Origin: a bacterium
GTDB lineage: Bacteria; Patescibacteriota; Minisyncoccia; CAIUEV01
Reading direction: 5' to 3'
Length of the DNA stretch: 40,652 nt
Assembly: GCA_021779915.1 (NCBI GenBank)
Contig: JAJXZR010000047.1
Span: 1 to 40,652 of the forward strand
Below are positions 8,069 through 16,792 of the stretch, one piece after another (within the stretch, counting starts at the first letter, position 1; each line of letters begins with the position of its first letter). Both the position numbers and the translations under genes were made by a program. Below the pieces are notes generated by a model. The model searched no databases and was not told the origin of the DNA. It saw nothing but the letters and a program-made list of their open reading frames with translations.

Positions 8069-9436
8069 ATGAAAAAAATAAAAAAAATATACATTTTACC
8101 GTTTTTACTTTTGCTTATCCCTGTTTTAATTAAAGCCACAACAATCCTGGGAATAAATGATGAATTTCTTTGGGTAGGCAACAATACTTATAATACGGGA
8201 GACAGCGGTGATCCTTCGGTTGGGATGATCAAGCTTTCTGGAAAAGGCTATAGTGTTAATTTGGAAGACGAAGCGTCTGGTACGAGAGTTCTAACGGGAG
8301 AAGCCTGGATTGGGGTCGGTTCAAATGACGACAAAGTAGGCTCTTTCTATCCAGAAGAAGCGGATAGTCCTTCTATCGGATGGCTTAGGTTTAATCAAGG
8401 GGTGCCGGCAAATTGCACTAATCTTGATTCCAGCGATCCTAATGGTTGTCACCCCGTTACCTGGATTAGAAGAAATGGAGCCGCTAAAGACAGCCTTGAA
8501 GGATATCTTTCTGGGTGGGCAAAATTTGATATTGGGAAAGATGCTTTGGGTACGTCTTATCCAGAGACATGGGTTCATTTTAAGACTCCCCTTGATATTT
8601 CTGGTTTTGACTGTAACACTAATGGCAAACCTTCACAAGGAAATAATTATTACGTTTGCACAGATAGTTCAGGAGCCTTTTTTGGCTACGCTTGGAGCTC
8701 TGGTCTTCCTTCGTCTTCACGGACAGATAATCCAGGGTTTGGTTGGATTGGTTTTTCGCGTGCCGGAACAATTGTTCCCGGGGAGACCACGGATATAGTT
8801 TCTGACAGTAGTTGCTATATTCTAAATGATCTTCCTGGCAGTTCAATCTGCGGGAGTCCTGGGGTTTCTACTACGGCCAACCTTTTTGCTAATTTTATAG
8901 ATAATAGCGTTAACACAAATAACTATGATTATCAATGGGACTGCAATGGATCGGGGAGTTATACCCCAGGAGGACAAACTCAACAATGTACGTATTCCCC
9001 TTCTTCAAATACAACTTACATTCCAAAGCTACAAGTTAAGCCAAAAAGTGGAACGACATGGGCAGATTGTTCCTCTTCAACCAGCATGATTAAATATTAT
9101 ACAGGAAAAAGTTGCCAAGTGGTTGTTAAGGATATTGACAATAGTAATAATAATAGCGTTGTGAACCCTTATAACTCTAGTTCAACAATCTATATTGAAA
9201 AGGAAATGGAAGCAAAGATTGTCAGGCAATGTGTCCTTGGAGGAACGGTCGTTTGGAGTCAACCTCAGAATGGAAAAATTACCAGCTATCCTGATAAATG
9301 GACAATGAGAACAACTTTTAATCCGGCAGGAGATGGAAAAATTGGAGCTATCGTCAAAAATGTTTTGGGTGGTGGAGATGTAACTTGTTCAGAAGCAATT
9401 GTCAGAGTGAGAGATAAAGTGAAATGGGGACTATAA
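8069..9436 (+). CDS. Secreted protein, paralogue of the 24797-26113 gene product
   Basis: The 455-residue protein has a clear signal peptide (KKIKK, then a hydrophobic stretch to about residue 23). The exported part contains WVGNNTY, LEGYLSGWAKFDIG, YPETWVHFKTP, GYAWSSG and NPGFGWIGFS blocks, similar to the GWAWS...GWI(S/D)F style common in CPR secreted proteins. The C-terminal half has paired cysteines and ends RVRDKVKWGL. The product of 24797-26113 shares these blocks in the same order and ends KVKEKIKWGN, so the two are paralogues. Function is unknown; it is likely a cell-surface protein. It follows the 5829 gene in probable operon. Confidence 0.75.
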   Translation: MKKIKKIYILPFLLLLIPVLIKATTILGINDEFLWVGNNTYNTGDSGDPSVGMIKLSGKGYSVNLEDEASGTRVLTGEAWIGVGSNDDKVGSFYPEEADSPSIGWLRFNQGVPANCTNLDSSDPNGCHPVTWIRRNGAAKDSLEGYLSGWAKFDIGKDALGTSYPETWVHFKTPLDISGFDCNTNGKPSQGNNYYVCTDSSGAFFGYAWSSGLPSSSRTDNPGFGWIGFSRAGTIVPGETTDIVSDSSCYILNDLPGSSICGSPGVSTTANLFANFIDNSVNTNNYDYQWDCNGSGSYTPGGQTQQCTYSPSSNTTYIPKLQVKPKSGTTWADCSSSTSMIKYYTGKSCQVVVKDIDNSNNNSVVNPYNSSSTIYIEKEMEAKIVRQCVLGGTVVWSQPQNGKITSYPDKWTMRTTFNPAGDGKIGAIVKNVLGGGDVTCSEAIVRVRDKVKWGL

Positions 9437-9490
9437 AATGGTTAAAAGTATAAAGTTGAAAGTTTGAATTTCAAAATTGATAACCCCCCT

Positions 9491-10027
9491 TTATTTAGTT
9501 GGATTTGGGTAATTATTTTCACCTGTAGCTCCTGAATTAATTTGCTTGGCATAATCCAGAGCTTTTTGATCAGTTACTTCGGGAGGAACGGGGGCAGTTT
9601 CTCCTCGCGTTGTAAGAGAAGTTTTTTCTTGTGAGTTTGAATTGACAGGAGGAGGAGTGATTGTAGTTTTTACTTCTGGTGGAACAGGATAATTTTCTTC
9701 AGGAGCTCCTTTGGGGATATTTTCTGATCCCGAGGGATTGTTGGTTAGAAAGGTGTTTTCATTAGTGTTGGTAGTAGTATTACCCGGAATATTGGAAGTG
9801 TTTGGAGCTACCTCTAAAGAAGGATTAACTCGATTTTTCAAAGAGGAAGAAGATTCTATCTTACTGGGAGTATCTTTGTCAATATTTTTCTTGCGTGATT
9901 CTCGGATTAGGATGGAAATAATAATGAGCAAAATAATAATTCCCACCATACCGAGTCCTATGATTTTGGGGGATAGCTTGCTTTTTTTGTCTGAAAAATT
10001 GTTGGGGTTTTTGTTTCCATCTTCCAT
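9491..10027 (-). CDS. Single-pass membrane protein with low-complexity tail
   Basis: A 178-residue protein with a short charged N-terminus, one transmembrane helix at about 21-41 (IIGLGMVGIIILLIIISILI) and a Ser/Thr/Asn/Pro-rich exterior. The tail carries two imperfect PVPPEV blocks. The pattern fits a small envelope protein, but no family is recognised. It is convergent with the 8069 gene and divergent from the 10127 gene. Confidence 0.6.
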   Translation of the reverse strand: MEDGNKNPNNFSDKKSKLSPKIIGLGMVGIIILLIIISILIRESRKKNIDKDTPSKIESSSSLKNRVNPSLEVAPNTSNIPGNTTTNTNENTFLTNNPSGSENIPKGAPEENYPVPPEVKTTITPPPVNSNSQEKTSLTTRGETAPVPPEVTDQKALDYAKQINSGATGENNYPNPTK

Positions 10028-10126
10028 TTTTTGTTTTTTAAAAAATTAGTTTATAGTGAACTCATGAGAAGTGTGCAATATGACTTTGATAATATAAATA
10101 ATAGGTTAATTTTACTTAAAATGCAA

Positions 10127-11152
10127 ATGAAAACAAAAATATTTTTTCTTGTATTTTCTCTGCTTTCTTCTCTCTGCTTTCCCCTTTCTGTTCTCTATGC
10201 CTGGGTGGAGCCTTCCGATACATCAAACATCGCGGCGCCACTTAATACAGGTTCGACTACTCAAATAAAAATAGGCGACCTTGGAACTAATGGGAGTTTA
10301 TGCATCAAAGGAGATTGCAAATCTGCTTGGCCTAATAATTCCCTCTGGAGCCAGAATGGAAGCAGTATTTATTACAACGGAGGGAGTGTGGGGATTGGGA
10401 CGGCGAGTCCCAGAAATGACATGGGCTGGGCAGGAGCTTTGGACGTCAACGGACAGATTCGGGGAACAAGATATTATGATGACGATGTGAACTATTACGC
10501 TGACCTGAATAGCGGAGCTAATTTGGGAGGGAATTGGTTGTTCAATGGAAGTGTTGGAATCGGAACGAATCCGAATGCAAAACTTGATGTTAACGGATAT
10601 GTTCAAGTAGAGTCTGTTAATGGGGAGGGTGGAACTATAAAGCTGATGGGCAATAATGGTGCTAATCTTTATCTTGAAAATATTAACGGAACCTTCAGAG
10701 TACTCAACAGTTCTTGGACAGCCGGTACTTTTCATGTGGATCAAGGAGGGAATATAAGCAATCCCGGTGACATAAATATGGGAGGAGGACATACTTTTTA
10801 CGCTCCCGGACGAATGCACATTTTTGGAGAAGAAAATTTATATTTACTAAACAGAGGATCGATTATTGTTAGCAGGGCTTGGGGAGGAACCGGCAATTTG
10901 TATGTGGAAGGAAGTTTATGTGTTGGTGGAAGTTGTCTATCTAATTGGTCAGACCTATCATTGGATTGCTACACTACGGATTGGGGTCCAGCAAGTGCTT
11001 GTGCTAGAGAACCAGAGGCAAATCATCCAGGCTGTAATCCTGGCTATATGGATGTTGGTATCGCTTCAGAAACTCATTCTGACACAGGTTGTGGTCATTC
11101 TTCTATTAATTATCAAAAAGTTAAAACTAGATGTTGTCGAGTAACAAGATAA
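10127..11152 (+). CDS. Secreted surface protein with AWVEP leader block and 'VGIGT' repeats
   Basis: From Met at 10127 (KTKIFFLVFSLLSS signal peptide) the protein is 341 residues. The mature end starts AWVEPSDTSNIAAPLNTGS, a block shared with the product of 28648-29310 and typical of CPR exported proteins. Two SVGIGT...LDVNG blocks follow, resembling the repeated segments of tail-fibre-like or adhesin-like proteins. The last 60 residues contain eight cysteines, implying disulphides. The reading frame is open upstream to 10031, but a signal peptide beginning at 10127 (or ATG 10121) is more plausible. Function is inferred only as surface-exposed, possibly adhesive. Confidence 0.7.
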   Translation: MKTKIFFLVFSLLSSLCFPLSVLYAWVEPSDTSNIAAPLNTGSTTQIKIGDLGTNGSLCIKGDCKSAWPNNSLWSQNGSSIYYNGGSVGIGTASPRNDMGWAGALDVNGQIRGTRYYDDDVNYYADLNSGANLGGNWLFNGSVGIGTNPNAKLDVNGYVQVESVNGEGGTIKLMGNNGANLYLENINGTFRVLNSSWTAGTFHVDQGGNISNPGDINMGGGHTFYAPGRMHIFGEENLYLLNRGSIIVSRAWGGTGNLYVEGSLCVGGSCLSNWSDLSLDCYTTDWGPASACAREPEANHPGCNPGYMDVGIASETHSDTGCGHSSINYQKVKTRCCRVTR

Positions 11153-11181
11153 AAAATCGAATTCCCGCAAGGTCTGAATAT

Positions 11182-12513
11182 TTAAGTAGTCGTTTTTAAT
11201 TTTTTTGTTATTTTCCTCACTTCCCTTTCTTCGTCCCATGGGATCATCTCTTTTCCAATACACATCTTTTTTTCTCCCCCTTTACCGCAAAGAATCACCA
11301 CGTCGTCTTTTTCTGCTAGAAACAAGGCTTTTTGGATGCCTTCAGTTCGATTAACAAAAGAAAAGGCACTTTTTCCTTCCTCAAATTTTTTATTAGTAAG
11401 AACTCCTGCTAAAACTTCTTTATTTATTTCTCTTGGATCTTCCTCGTAGGGGTCTTCTGTTGCCACCACAACAATGTCGCACAATCTTCCGGCGATTGAT
11501 CCCATCACTTTTCTCTTCCATTTATCTCTGCCTCCACCTTGCCCTCCAGTGAGGCAGATTAATTTTTTTCCTTTAGGGAGAATTTCTTTCCCGGCAGAGA
11601 GAACAGAACTGAGGCTCAATGGCTCGTGAGCATAATCCAGAAAGAGACGGAAATTTATTTTGGGGTCTTTAATTTCCTCGATTCTGCCTTTGGGGAGCTT
11701 TAAGTTGGGAATGACCCTGATTATTTCCTTAAATTTTATTCCGGCAGAACGGGCAATAGTGAAGGCCATAAGCAGGTTTTGAGCGTTGAATTTTCCGATG
11801 AAAGGGAAATTAAAATTCTTTTGCCAAAAGGGCTCCAAGGTATTATTTTTATATTCTCCTATTTCTATTTTGTTATTCTCTTTGATATTGCCCAAAATTA
11901 TTCGGTGAAGCTTTTTTGAGTATTTTTTAACATTATTAATATCAAAAGTAATTCCCCATTTTTCTTCGGCGTCGTGACGGAGAAAGTCGTCGGCATATTT
12001 ATCGTCCAGGTTAACAACATGAATTCCTTTGCAATTTTTAAACAACTTTTCTTTAGTTTCTTTATAGTTGAAAAAGCTTCCATGCCTTTCGATGTGTTCG
12101 GGGGCAAGTCCCGTAAAAACAACCGTATTATAATCAAGAAATCTGGAACGGTGTTGCATAATTCCTTCCGAGGAAGTTTCAATAATAGCGTACTTCACTC
12201 CAGATTTTACGGCCCTGTTTAAAAATTGAGGAAGAAAAAATCTTCCCGGCATTCCCATTTTGGTAAGATTCGGCTCAATTTTACTCCCGATGGCGAACAT
12301 AACAGTTGAAGTGAAAGCAGTTTTTTTATTCGTCTCTTCGAAAATTTGATAAGTCAAATAGGCAGTAGTAGTCTTGCCTTTAGTTCCTGTTATCCCAATC
12401 AAATAAAGATTCTTGCTGGGATTTTGATAAACTAAATTACCCATTTTGGCAAGAGCGAGGTGATAGAGGCTGAAGAGGGGGGAGGGGATGAGTTTTTTGA
12501 GAGAAGAAAGCAT
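11182..12513 (-). CDS. MurE-like Mur ligase (peptidoglycan precursor synthesis)
   Basis: A 443-residue Mur ligase, an ATP-dependent enzyme that adds an amino acid to UDP-MurNAc-peptide in the cytoplasm. It shows the P-loop GITGTKGKTTT (about 40-50), ETSSEG, TGLAPEHIERHG and the NYKETKEKLF segment that carries the family's modified Lys. It best fits MurE, but the N-terminal UDP-binding domain is shortened. The usual DNPR meso-diaminopimelate motif is replaced by EDPYEEDP, so the residue added at position three cannot be assigned. It lies near the carboxypeptidase gene 12807, consistent with cell-wall work. It overlaps no neighbour and has no Shine-Dalgarno sequence. Confidence 0.8.
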   Translation of the reverse strand: MLSSLKKLIPSPLFSLYHLALAKMGNLVYQNPSKNLYLIGITGTKGKTTTAYLTYQIFEETNKKTAFTSTVMFAIGSKIEPNLTKMGMPGRFFLPQFLNRAVKSGVKYAIIETSSEGIMQHRSRFLDYNTVVFTGLAPEHIERHGSFFNYKETKEKLFKNCKGIHVVNLDDKYADDFLRHDAEEKWGITFDINNVKKYSKKLHRIILGNIKENNKIEIGEYKNNTLEPFWQKNFNFPFIGKFNAQNLLMAFTIARSAGIKFKEIIRVIPNLKLPKGRIEEIKDPKINFRLFLDYAHEPLSLSSVLSAGKEILPKGKKLICLTGGQGGGRDKWKRKVMGSIAGRLCDIVVVATEDPYEEDPREINKEVLAGVLTNKKFEEGKSAFSFVNRTEGIQKALFLAEKDDVVILCGKGGEKKMCIGKEMIPWDEEREVRKITKKLKTTT

Positions 12514-12545
12514 AAGAAGGATTTTGATAATTTCTAAATGTTACC

Positions 12546-12692
12546 TGTCATCCCGGCCTCCGAGCCGGGATCCAGGAGCATAGCATTAGCCTAATAGAAT
12601 GTTAATTTATGTGCGTTAAGTTTTTTAAAAGTAAACATTAGAATAAAATTCTATTAGTCTAACTGGATCCCGGGTCAAGCCCGGGATGACAC
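12546..12692. repeat. GTCATCC palindromic element, copy 1
   Basis: Inverted ends TGTCATCCCGG...GGATCCAGG and CTGGATCCCGGG...GGATGACAC enclose an AT-rich core with TTAG(A/T)CTAA-type inner arms. Compared with the copies at 23929 and 30927 the core is in the opposite orientation (AGGAG near the left end). It lies in the 293-bp gap between the Mur ligase and carboxypeptidase genes. Confidence 0.9.
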
Positions 12693-12734
12693 GATAATTC
12701 AAGGCTTTTTTTGTTTAAGACATTATTAAATTAA

Positions 12735-12800
12735 TAAATTGGAAATTGTTTGGAAATTGTCTCCTTAGGCGACCCGCCTAGGGCGGGAAAATTGAAAATT
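12735..12800. repeat. AT-rich arm with GC mini-palindromes
   Basis: An AT-rich segment (AAATTGTTTGGAAATTG) is interrupted by CTCCTTAGGCGACCCGCC and the perfect palindrome CCCGCCTAGGGCGGG. The same arrangement occurs in reverse orientation at about 23813-23890. Confidence 0.8.
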
Positions 12801-12806
12801 AAATCC

Positions 12807-13667
12807 CTATTTCCACTTATAATTTCTAAAAACCCATTTAGCCATTTTTTGGACGTCGTTTGTGGAGGCGCTTCTTGATTTTGCTCCGAAGACTACTGCT
12901 ATGATATCATTTTTTTCTTTTTTACCCTTAGCTTTGACGAGAAGATTATAGCCTACTTCGGGAAGATAGCCTGTTTTGGCTGCTAGAACGGAAAATCCGG
13001 AGTTTTTGGCGGTAATAATCGGGCTGGTGTGGATGACCGTTTTTTGCCCCTTACCGTTATTGTAATAGAAGGAATATTTTTTAGTAGAACTTACTTTACA
13101 AAGCGTACTGTTGGAAAAAACTTTTTGAGCAATCAGAGCGATGTCTTTGGCGGTAGAAGTGTTGTTGGGAGAAATTCCACAAGCATCTACAAAATTAGTT
13201 TTATCGGATGCTCCGACTGATGTAGCTAAAGAATCCATTCTGTTAATAAATTTATCTTTAGAGAGACCACTGGCTCTTACGAGGGCGGTAGCGGAATTGT
13301 TGGCTGATCCAACCAAACTGGAATAGAGAAGGTCTTTGAGTTTTAGACTGGTTCCCACTGGTAATTTTAGTCTTCCTCCTCCTACCTCATCGGAATTAAG
13401 CATAGCGGTTTTTTTGTTAAGATTGGGATCTTCGTTTAAAAACACATAAGCTCCGGCAATTTTTGTAATACTGGCAAGAGGTTTTTTGTCTTCTTCTCTT
13501 TTCCCAAAAAGAACTTCTCCACTACTTGCATCCAAAACAACTGCGGAGTAAGAACCAATATTAGATTGTTTCAGAGATTTGAAGTTCTTTATTTTTTGGG
13601 GAGAAACCGCCCAGGAAGTGAGGGGGAGGAGTAAAAAGGTGATGATTATTAGTGATGCGGAACGCAT
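12807..13667 (-). CDS. D-alanyl-D-alanine carboxypeptidase (peptidase S11)
   Basis: A DacA/PBP5-family serine carboxypeptidase that trims D-Ala from peptidoglycan stem peptides outside the membrane. From Met at 13667 (286 residues) it has a signal peptide (RSASLIIITFLLLPLTSWA). All three active-site motifs are present: S66-x-x-K69 (SITK), S121-A-N123 and K231-T-G. The longer frame to 13706 would begin with ATG inside the end of a GTCATCC repeat (GATGACA), so I prefer the shorter start. The C-terminal PBP5 stalk domain is absent, as in short members. Its neighbours are the Mur ligase and a membrane Clp ATPase. Confidence 0.88.
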   Translation of the reverse strand: MRSASLIIITFLLLPLTSWAVSPQKIKNFKSLKQSNIGSYSAVVLDASSGEVLFGKREEDKKPLASITKIAGAYVFLNEDPNLNKKTAMLNSDEVGGGRLKLPVGTSLKLKDLLYSSLVGSANNSATALVRASGLSKDKFINRMDSLATSVGASDKTNFVDACGISPNNTSTAKDIALIAQKVFSNSTLCKVSSTKKYSFYYNNGKGQKTVIHTSPIITAKNSGFSVLAAKTGYLPEVGYNLLVKAKGKKEKNDIIAVVFGAKSRSASTNDVQKMAKWVFRNYKWK

Positions 13668-13700
13668 GGGTAATTTTAAATTCAAAATTTTAAATAAGCG

Positions 13701-13978
13701 TGTCATCCTCGGCGTGTCGACCGGGGATCCAGGAGAATAGGATTAATCTAACAAAATTCCAAATTCCAAGAAACAAATTACAAACAAGATACAATTTTCC
13801 AAAACTTGTCTCGCCTAGGCGGATTCGAAATTCCCGACAAAGGTGGGTCGCCTATGGAGATAAAACATTATTTTTTCGTTTGGAGCTTGCAATTTTGAAT
13901 TTGTTTGTAATTTGTTTCTTGTTTCTTGGAATTTTAAATCTTACTTTCCTGGATCCCGGGTCAAGCCCGGAATGACAC
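13701..13978. repeat. Composite repeat: GTCATCC ends around an AT-rich palindrome, copy 2
   Basis: Left end TGTCATCCTCGGCG...GGGGATCCAGG and right end CTGGATCCCGGG...GGAATGACAC enclose an AT-rich inverted pair. The pair is TTCCAAGAAACAAATTAC on the left and GTAATTTGTTTCTTG on the right, with GC mini-palindromes near TCGCCTAGGCGG and GGTCGCCTATGG between. The open frame across it on the plus strand is repeat-derived and not a gene. It occupies the whole gap between the carboxypeptidase and Clp genes. Confidence 0.85.
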
Positions 13979-14012
13979 TCAGGGTTTAATGATACTGGGA
14001 AATTGTTAAAAA

Positions 14013-16511
14013 TCACCCCAAATATTCCATCGGCAACTCAAATTCCGCCCCCTTCTCAATTTTTCCTGCCATCATGTCTCCCGCAATTCCGTTTTCGATA
14101 TCCTTTTGAACAACTCGCCTCAATTCTCTGGCTCCAAACTCGCTACTAAAAGCAATATTAGCTAATTTATTTTGGAAATCTTTGCTGTAGGAAATAAGAA
14201 TATTTTGTTCTTTGAGGCGATTTTTAAGGTCCAGAAGGGATAGTCCGGCAATCTGGAAGGTGTCTTCTTCTGTTACGGGGTGGAACATTATCGCTTCATC
14301 AAACCGATTTAACAGTTCGGGAGAAAAAATTCCATCTTCTTGAATTTTAGACAAAACCTCTCTCTGCACGGCCTCCTGCTTCTTTTTTCCGTCAAAAAGA
14401 TTTTTTATTAACATCGATTCTGCATTGGAAGTGGCGATGATGATTGTCTCACGAAAATTTAATTTTTGCCCTGTTCCAGTTTTTGCCATGCCTTCTTCCA
14501 TAATTTGGAGCAATAACTGATGGACAACTTTACTGGCTTTTTCTAACTCGTCTAAAAGAATCAAACTAAAAGGATTTTGGGATAAAATTTTGTGAAAATA
14601 CCCTTCAATTTTCCCAGAACTGTCGCCGAGCAGTTTGATTAAAGCGTCTTCTCCTTGATATTCACTCATATCCAGGCGTGCCATTCTGTTCTCACCTCCA
14701 AAGTATAAGCTAGCGAGGACCTCGGCGGTGTGAGTTTTTCCTACTCCGGTTGGCCCTAAGAAAAGAAAACAACCTGCCGGTCTACCTGGATTGGAAAGGT
14801 CGAGCCTCCTTCTCTGCAGGGCGGAAGCGACAGCCTTAATTGCTGGAGTTTGACCGACAATCTTGGTTTGCATAGATTCTTCAAGGTTTGCCAATTTTTC
14901 TTTTTCTTCACTCTGAATTTCCCCAATATTCACCCCGATTTTATCGGAGGCGTAATTTTCAATCTCGGTTTCTTTAATGATGTGGTCTTCGGGGTCTTTA
15001 TTGTTAAGATAAACGATTGTTTCCTTAAGAAAATCAATCGCTCTTTGGGGCATAGCTGGTTGATTTAAGTAACGATCACTAATCTCAAGCAATCTTTTAA
15101 GAGCCCTATAAACGATAAGTTTGTTATATTTTCCCTCCAAAGATCTTCCCTCTTCAGCCATAATAATTAAACAGGTTTCTAGATCTGGCTCCTTGAGTTG
15201 TATCTTTTTTAAATACTTTATGACTGCCGGTTGTTTTTCCGAAAGAATGTTCATTTCTCCGGGTGAAGCGAGGGTGATGATCTGGATATTGGCATTTTCG
15301 AGGTAATTAAGTAGAATGGCAGATACGTCTGTTTTGCCGATCTGGCCTTCATTTGTGTCGGTATTGAGATAAGTTCCCAGGCTTGGAATAAAAAGGAGAA
15401 TATTTCCGGCATTGGATCCTTCAAAAAGTGCCTTTTGAAGTAAATAAATCTTTTCTTCTGGTAAACTGCTCCCGGCAAGCAAATCTTCAATGTGAAATTC
15501 TAAAATTCTTTTTCCGAGGAGTTTGGGAGGAACGTTGCGATTGGCAATATCATAAGCCAGGCTCTCTACCAGTTCTTTTCTACCAGTTCCCGTTTCTCCG
15601 ACGATAGCAATGTTGAGTCCTTCAGTGCTATTCAAAATACTTTTAAGGTTTTCTAGTTCCCCCTGGTTAGAAATAGAATTTCTAGCAAAATTTTGATGGG
15701 ATAGGTCGCTCGAATATTGATTAAGAGTGAAAGTCCAGCCATAAAACCAATCTTCGGTAATAGGTCTTTTTGAAAACAAATTTTTTCGACTGAACCAACA
15801 CATATTTTCGTAATACTCAATTTGCTTGTTTGCTTCGAAAGAAACGAGCAAGTCGAATTCAGGTTTTTTTAACCGATTGGCGTTTAGGACTGTTTCTATA
15901 GACCCTTTTTGTAGGCTTTCTAAGAGGTTATCTTGAGAAACAAGCAGATGAGCACACAATGAACCAAACCAAGGGTCGTCTACTTGGGGATTTTCTGGAT
16001 CAACTACGAGGAATCGAGAGATTCGATGGTACTTTGTTACTTTTATTTCCAGAAAAATTAAAAATAGAGCGAAAAACAAAATACCGGTTGGAAATATTAA
16101 TTGGGGAGGATCACTAATTGATCCAAGAGTGTTTGGAATAAGTAAAATAAAATACAAGATTAGGGCAATAGAGAGAAAAGGAGCAATTAGCCAAATAGGA
16201 AAAAAAGCTAAAACAAGGGAAATCCAAGCTATTTCTAGGAATAAAAACATTACCAACGCAACCAATTTGACAAAAGCCCCGATAATACGGGAGAAAAAAT
16301 TAAGCAAGTGGCGGTTAAACCATTCCTTAGGGTCAAATCCTGCGCCTTCTTTGAACTCCACATCTCTTTTCCAAGTCCAAAACAAGGTTCTAATCAAGAT
16401 ATTGACTGCGAAAAGATGGAAGATGAAAGCCGAAATTCTTCCCACAATTCTAAAATATCCAACAATTCCTCTCCCCCACCGGAAAACAATGTATTCTAAA
16501 AAGTTTTTCAT
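14013..16511 (-). CDS. Membrane-anchored Clp-type AAA+ ATPase with degenerate first ATPase domain
   Basis: An 832-residue Clp/Hsp100-like protein. The N-terminal 165 residues contain several hydrophobic helices (about 15-45, 75-125 and 138-157) in place of a ClpC N-domain, so it should be membrane-bound. The first nucleotide-binding domain is degenerate: its Walker A is GETGTGRK (305-312, Arg for the key Lys) and its Walker B is NILLFIPS (370-377), lacking the Asp-Glu pair. The second domain is intact, with GPTGVGKT (586-593), SLILLDELE (649-657) and sensor-2 GARELRR. A ClpP gene lies at 32318, but I see no ClpP-docking (I/L)GF loop with confidence. It is divergent from phoH. Confidence 0.85.
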   Translation of the reverse strand: MKNFLEYIVFRWGRGIVGYFRIVGRISAFIFHLFAVNILIRTLFWTWKRDVEFKEGAGFDPKEWFNRHLLNFFSRIIGAFVKLVALVMFLFLEIAWISLVLAFFPIWLIAPFLSIALILYFILLIPNTLGSISDPPQLIFPTGILFFALFLIFLEIKVTKYHRISRFLVVDPENPQVDDPWFGSLCAHLLVSQDNLLESLQKGSIETVLNANRLKKPEFDLLVSFEANKQIEYYENMCWFSRKNLFSKRPITEDWFYGWTFTLNQYSSDLSHQNFARNSISNQGELENLKSILNSTEGLNIAIVGETGTGRKELVESLAYDIANRNVPPKLLGKRILEFHIEDLLAGSSLPEEKIYLLQKALFEGSNAGNILLFIPSLGTYLNTDTNEGQIGKTDVSAILLNYLENANIQIITLASPGEMNILSEKQPAVIKYLKKIQLKEPDLETCLIIMAEEGRSLEGKYNKLIVYRALKRLLEISDRYLNQPAMPQRAIDFLKETIVYLNNKDPEDHIIKETEIENYASDKIGVNIGEIQSEEKEKLANLEESMQTKIVGQTPAIKAVASALQRRRLDLSNPGRPAGCFLFLGPTGVGKTHTAEVLASLYFGGENRMARLDMSEYQGEDALIKLLGDSSGKIEGYFHKILSQNPFSLILLDELEKASKVVHQLLLQIMEEGMAKTGTGQKLNFRETIIIATSNAESMLIKNLFDGKKKQEAVQREVLSKIQEDGIFSPELLNRFDEAIMFHPVTEEDTFQIAGLSLLDLKNRLKEQNILISYSKDFQNKLANIAFSSEFGARELRRVVQKDIENGIAGDMMAGKIEKGAEFELPMEYLG

Positions 16512-16542
16512 TAAATATTTGTTTTTGGTTTATTTCATGGTA

Positions 16543-16660
16543 AATATCTGGTTTTTTAGGTGTGGTTTTTTTGTTAGTTTTCTTGTGAGGACCTGTCTGA
16601 GCGAAGCGAGTTCCGCAACAAGAAAATAACAAAAAAACCACACCTAAAAAACCAGATATT
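16543..16660. repeat. Long inverted repeat in a divergent promoter region
   Basis: 16543-16585 and 16619-16660 are reverse complements over 43/42 nt with a single one-base indel. The 33-nt loop contains GTCTGAGCGAAGCGAG. It lies between the Clp ATPase and phoH genes, which are divergent. The architecture matches the 51-bp repeat at 5563-5693, but the sequence is unrelated. Confidence 0.93.
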
Positions 16661-16699
16661 AAAGATATTTTACTGATTCATTATTACTTAATTTTATTA

Positions 16700-16730
16700 A
16701 TTTATAAAACTGTTGTAGACAACTATAATA
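16700..16730 (+). promoter_or_regulatory. Possible phoH promoter
   Basis: TATAAT at 16724-16729 is a consensus -10 box. The candidate -35 at the right distance (TTTATA) is poor. The 12-bp palindrome GTTGTAGACAAC sits immediately before the -10 box and could be an operator. Confidence 0.35.
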
Positions 16731-16780
16731 AGTTGGAAAAGCACTTTAACATTTTGGTTGGTTCAAGTTTTATTTTTCGG

Positions 16781-16792
16781 AAAGGAGAAACA
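16781..16792 (+). promoter_or_regulatory. Strong ribosome binding site for phoH
   Basis: AAAGGAG at 16781-16787 followed by a 5-nt spacer to ATG 16793. It is one of only two clear Shine-Dalgarno sequences in the window and fixes the phoH start 60 bp inside the longer open frame. Confidence 0.85.

Noticed and set aside
13700-13975. A 91-codon open frame on the plus strand.
   Set aside because: It lies wholly inside the composite repeat at 13701-13978, starts with ATG from an irregular region and has no protein-like pattern.
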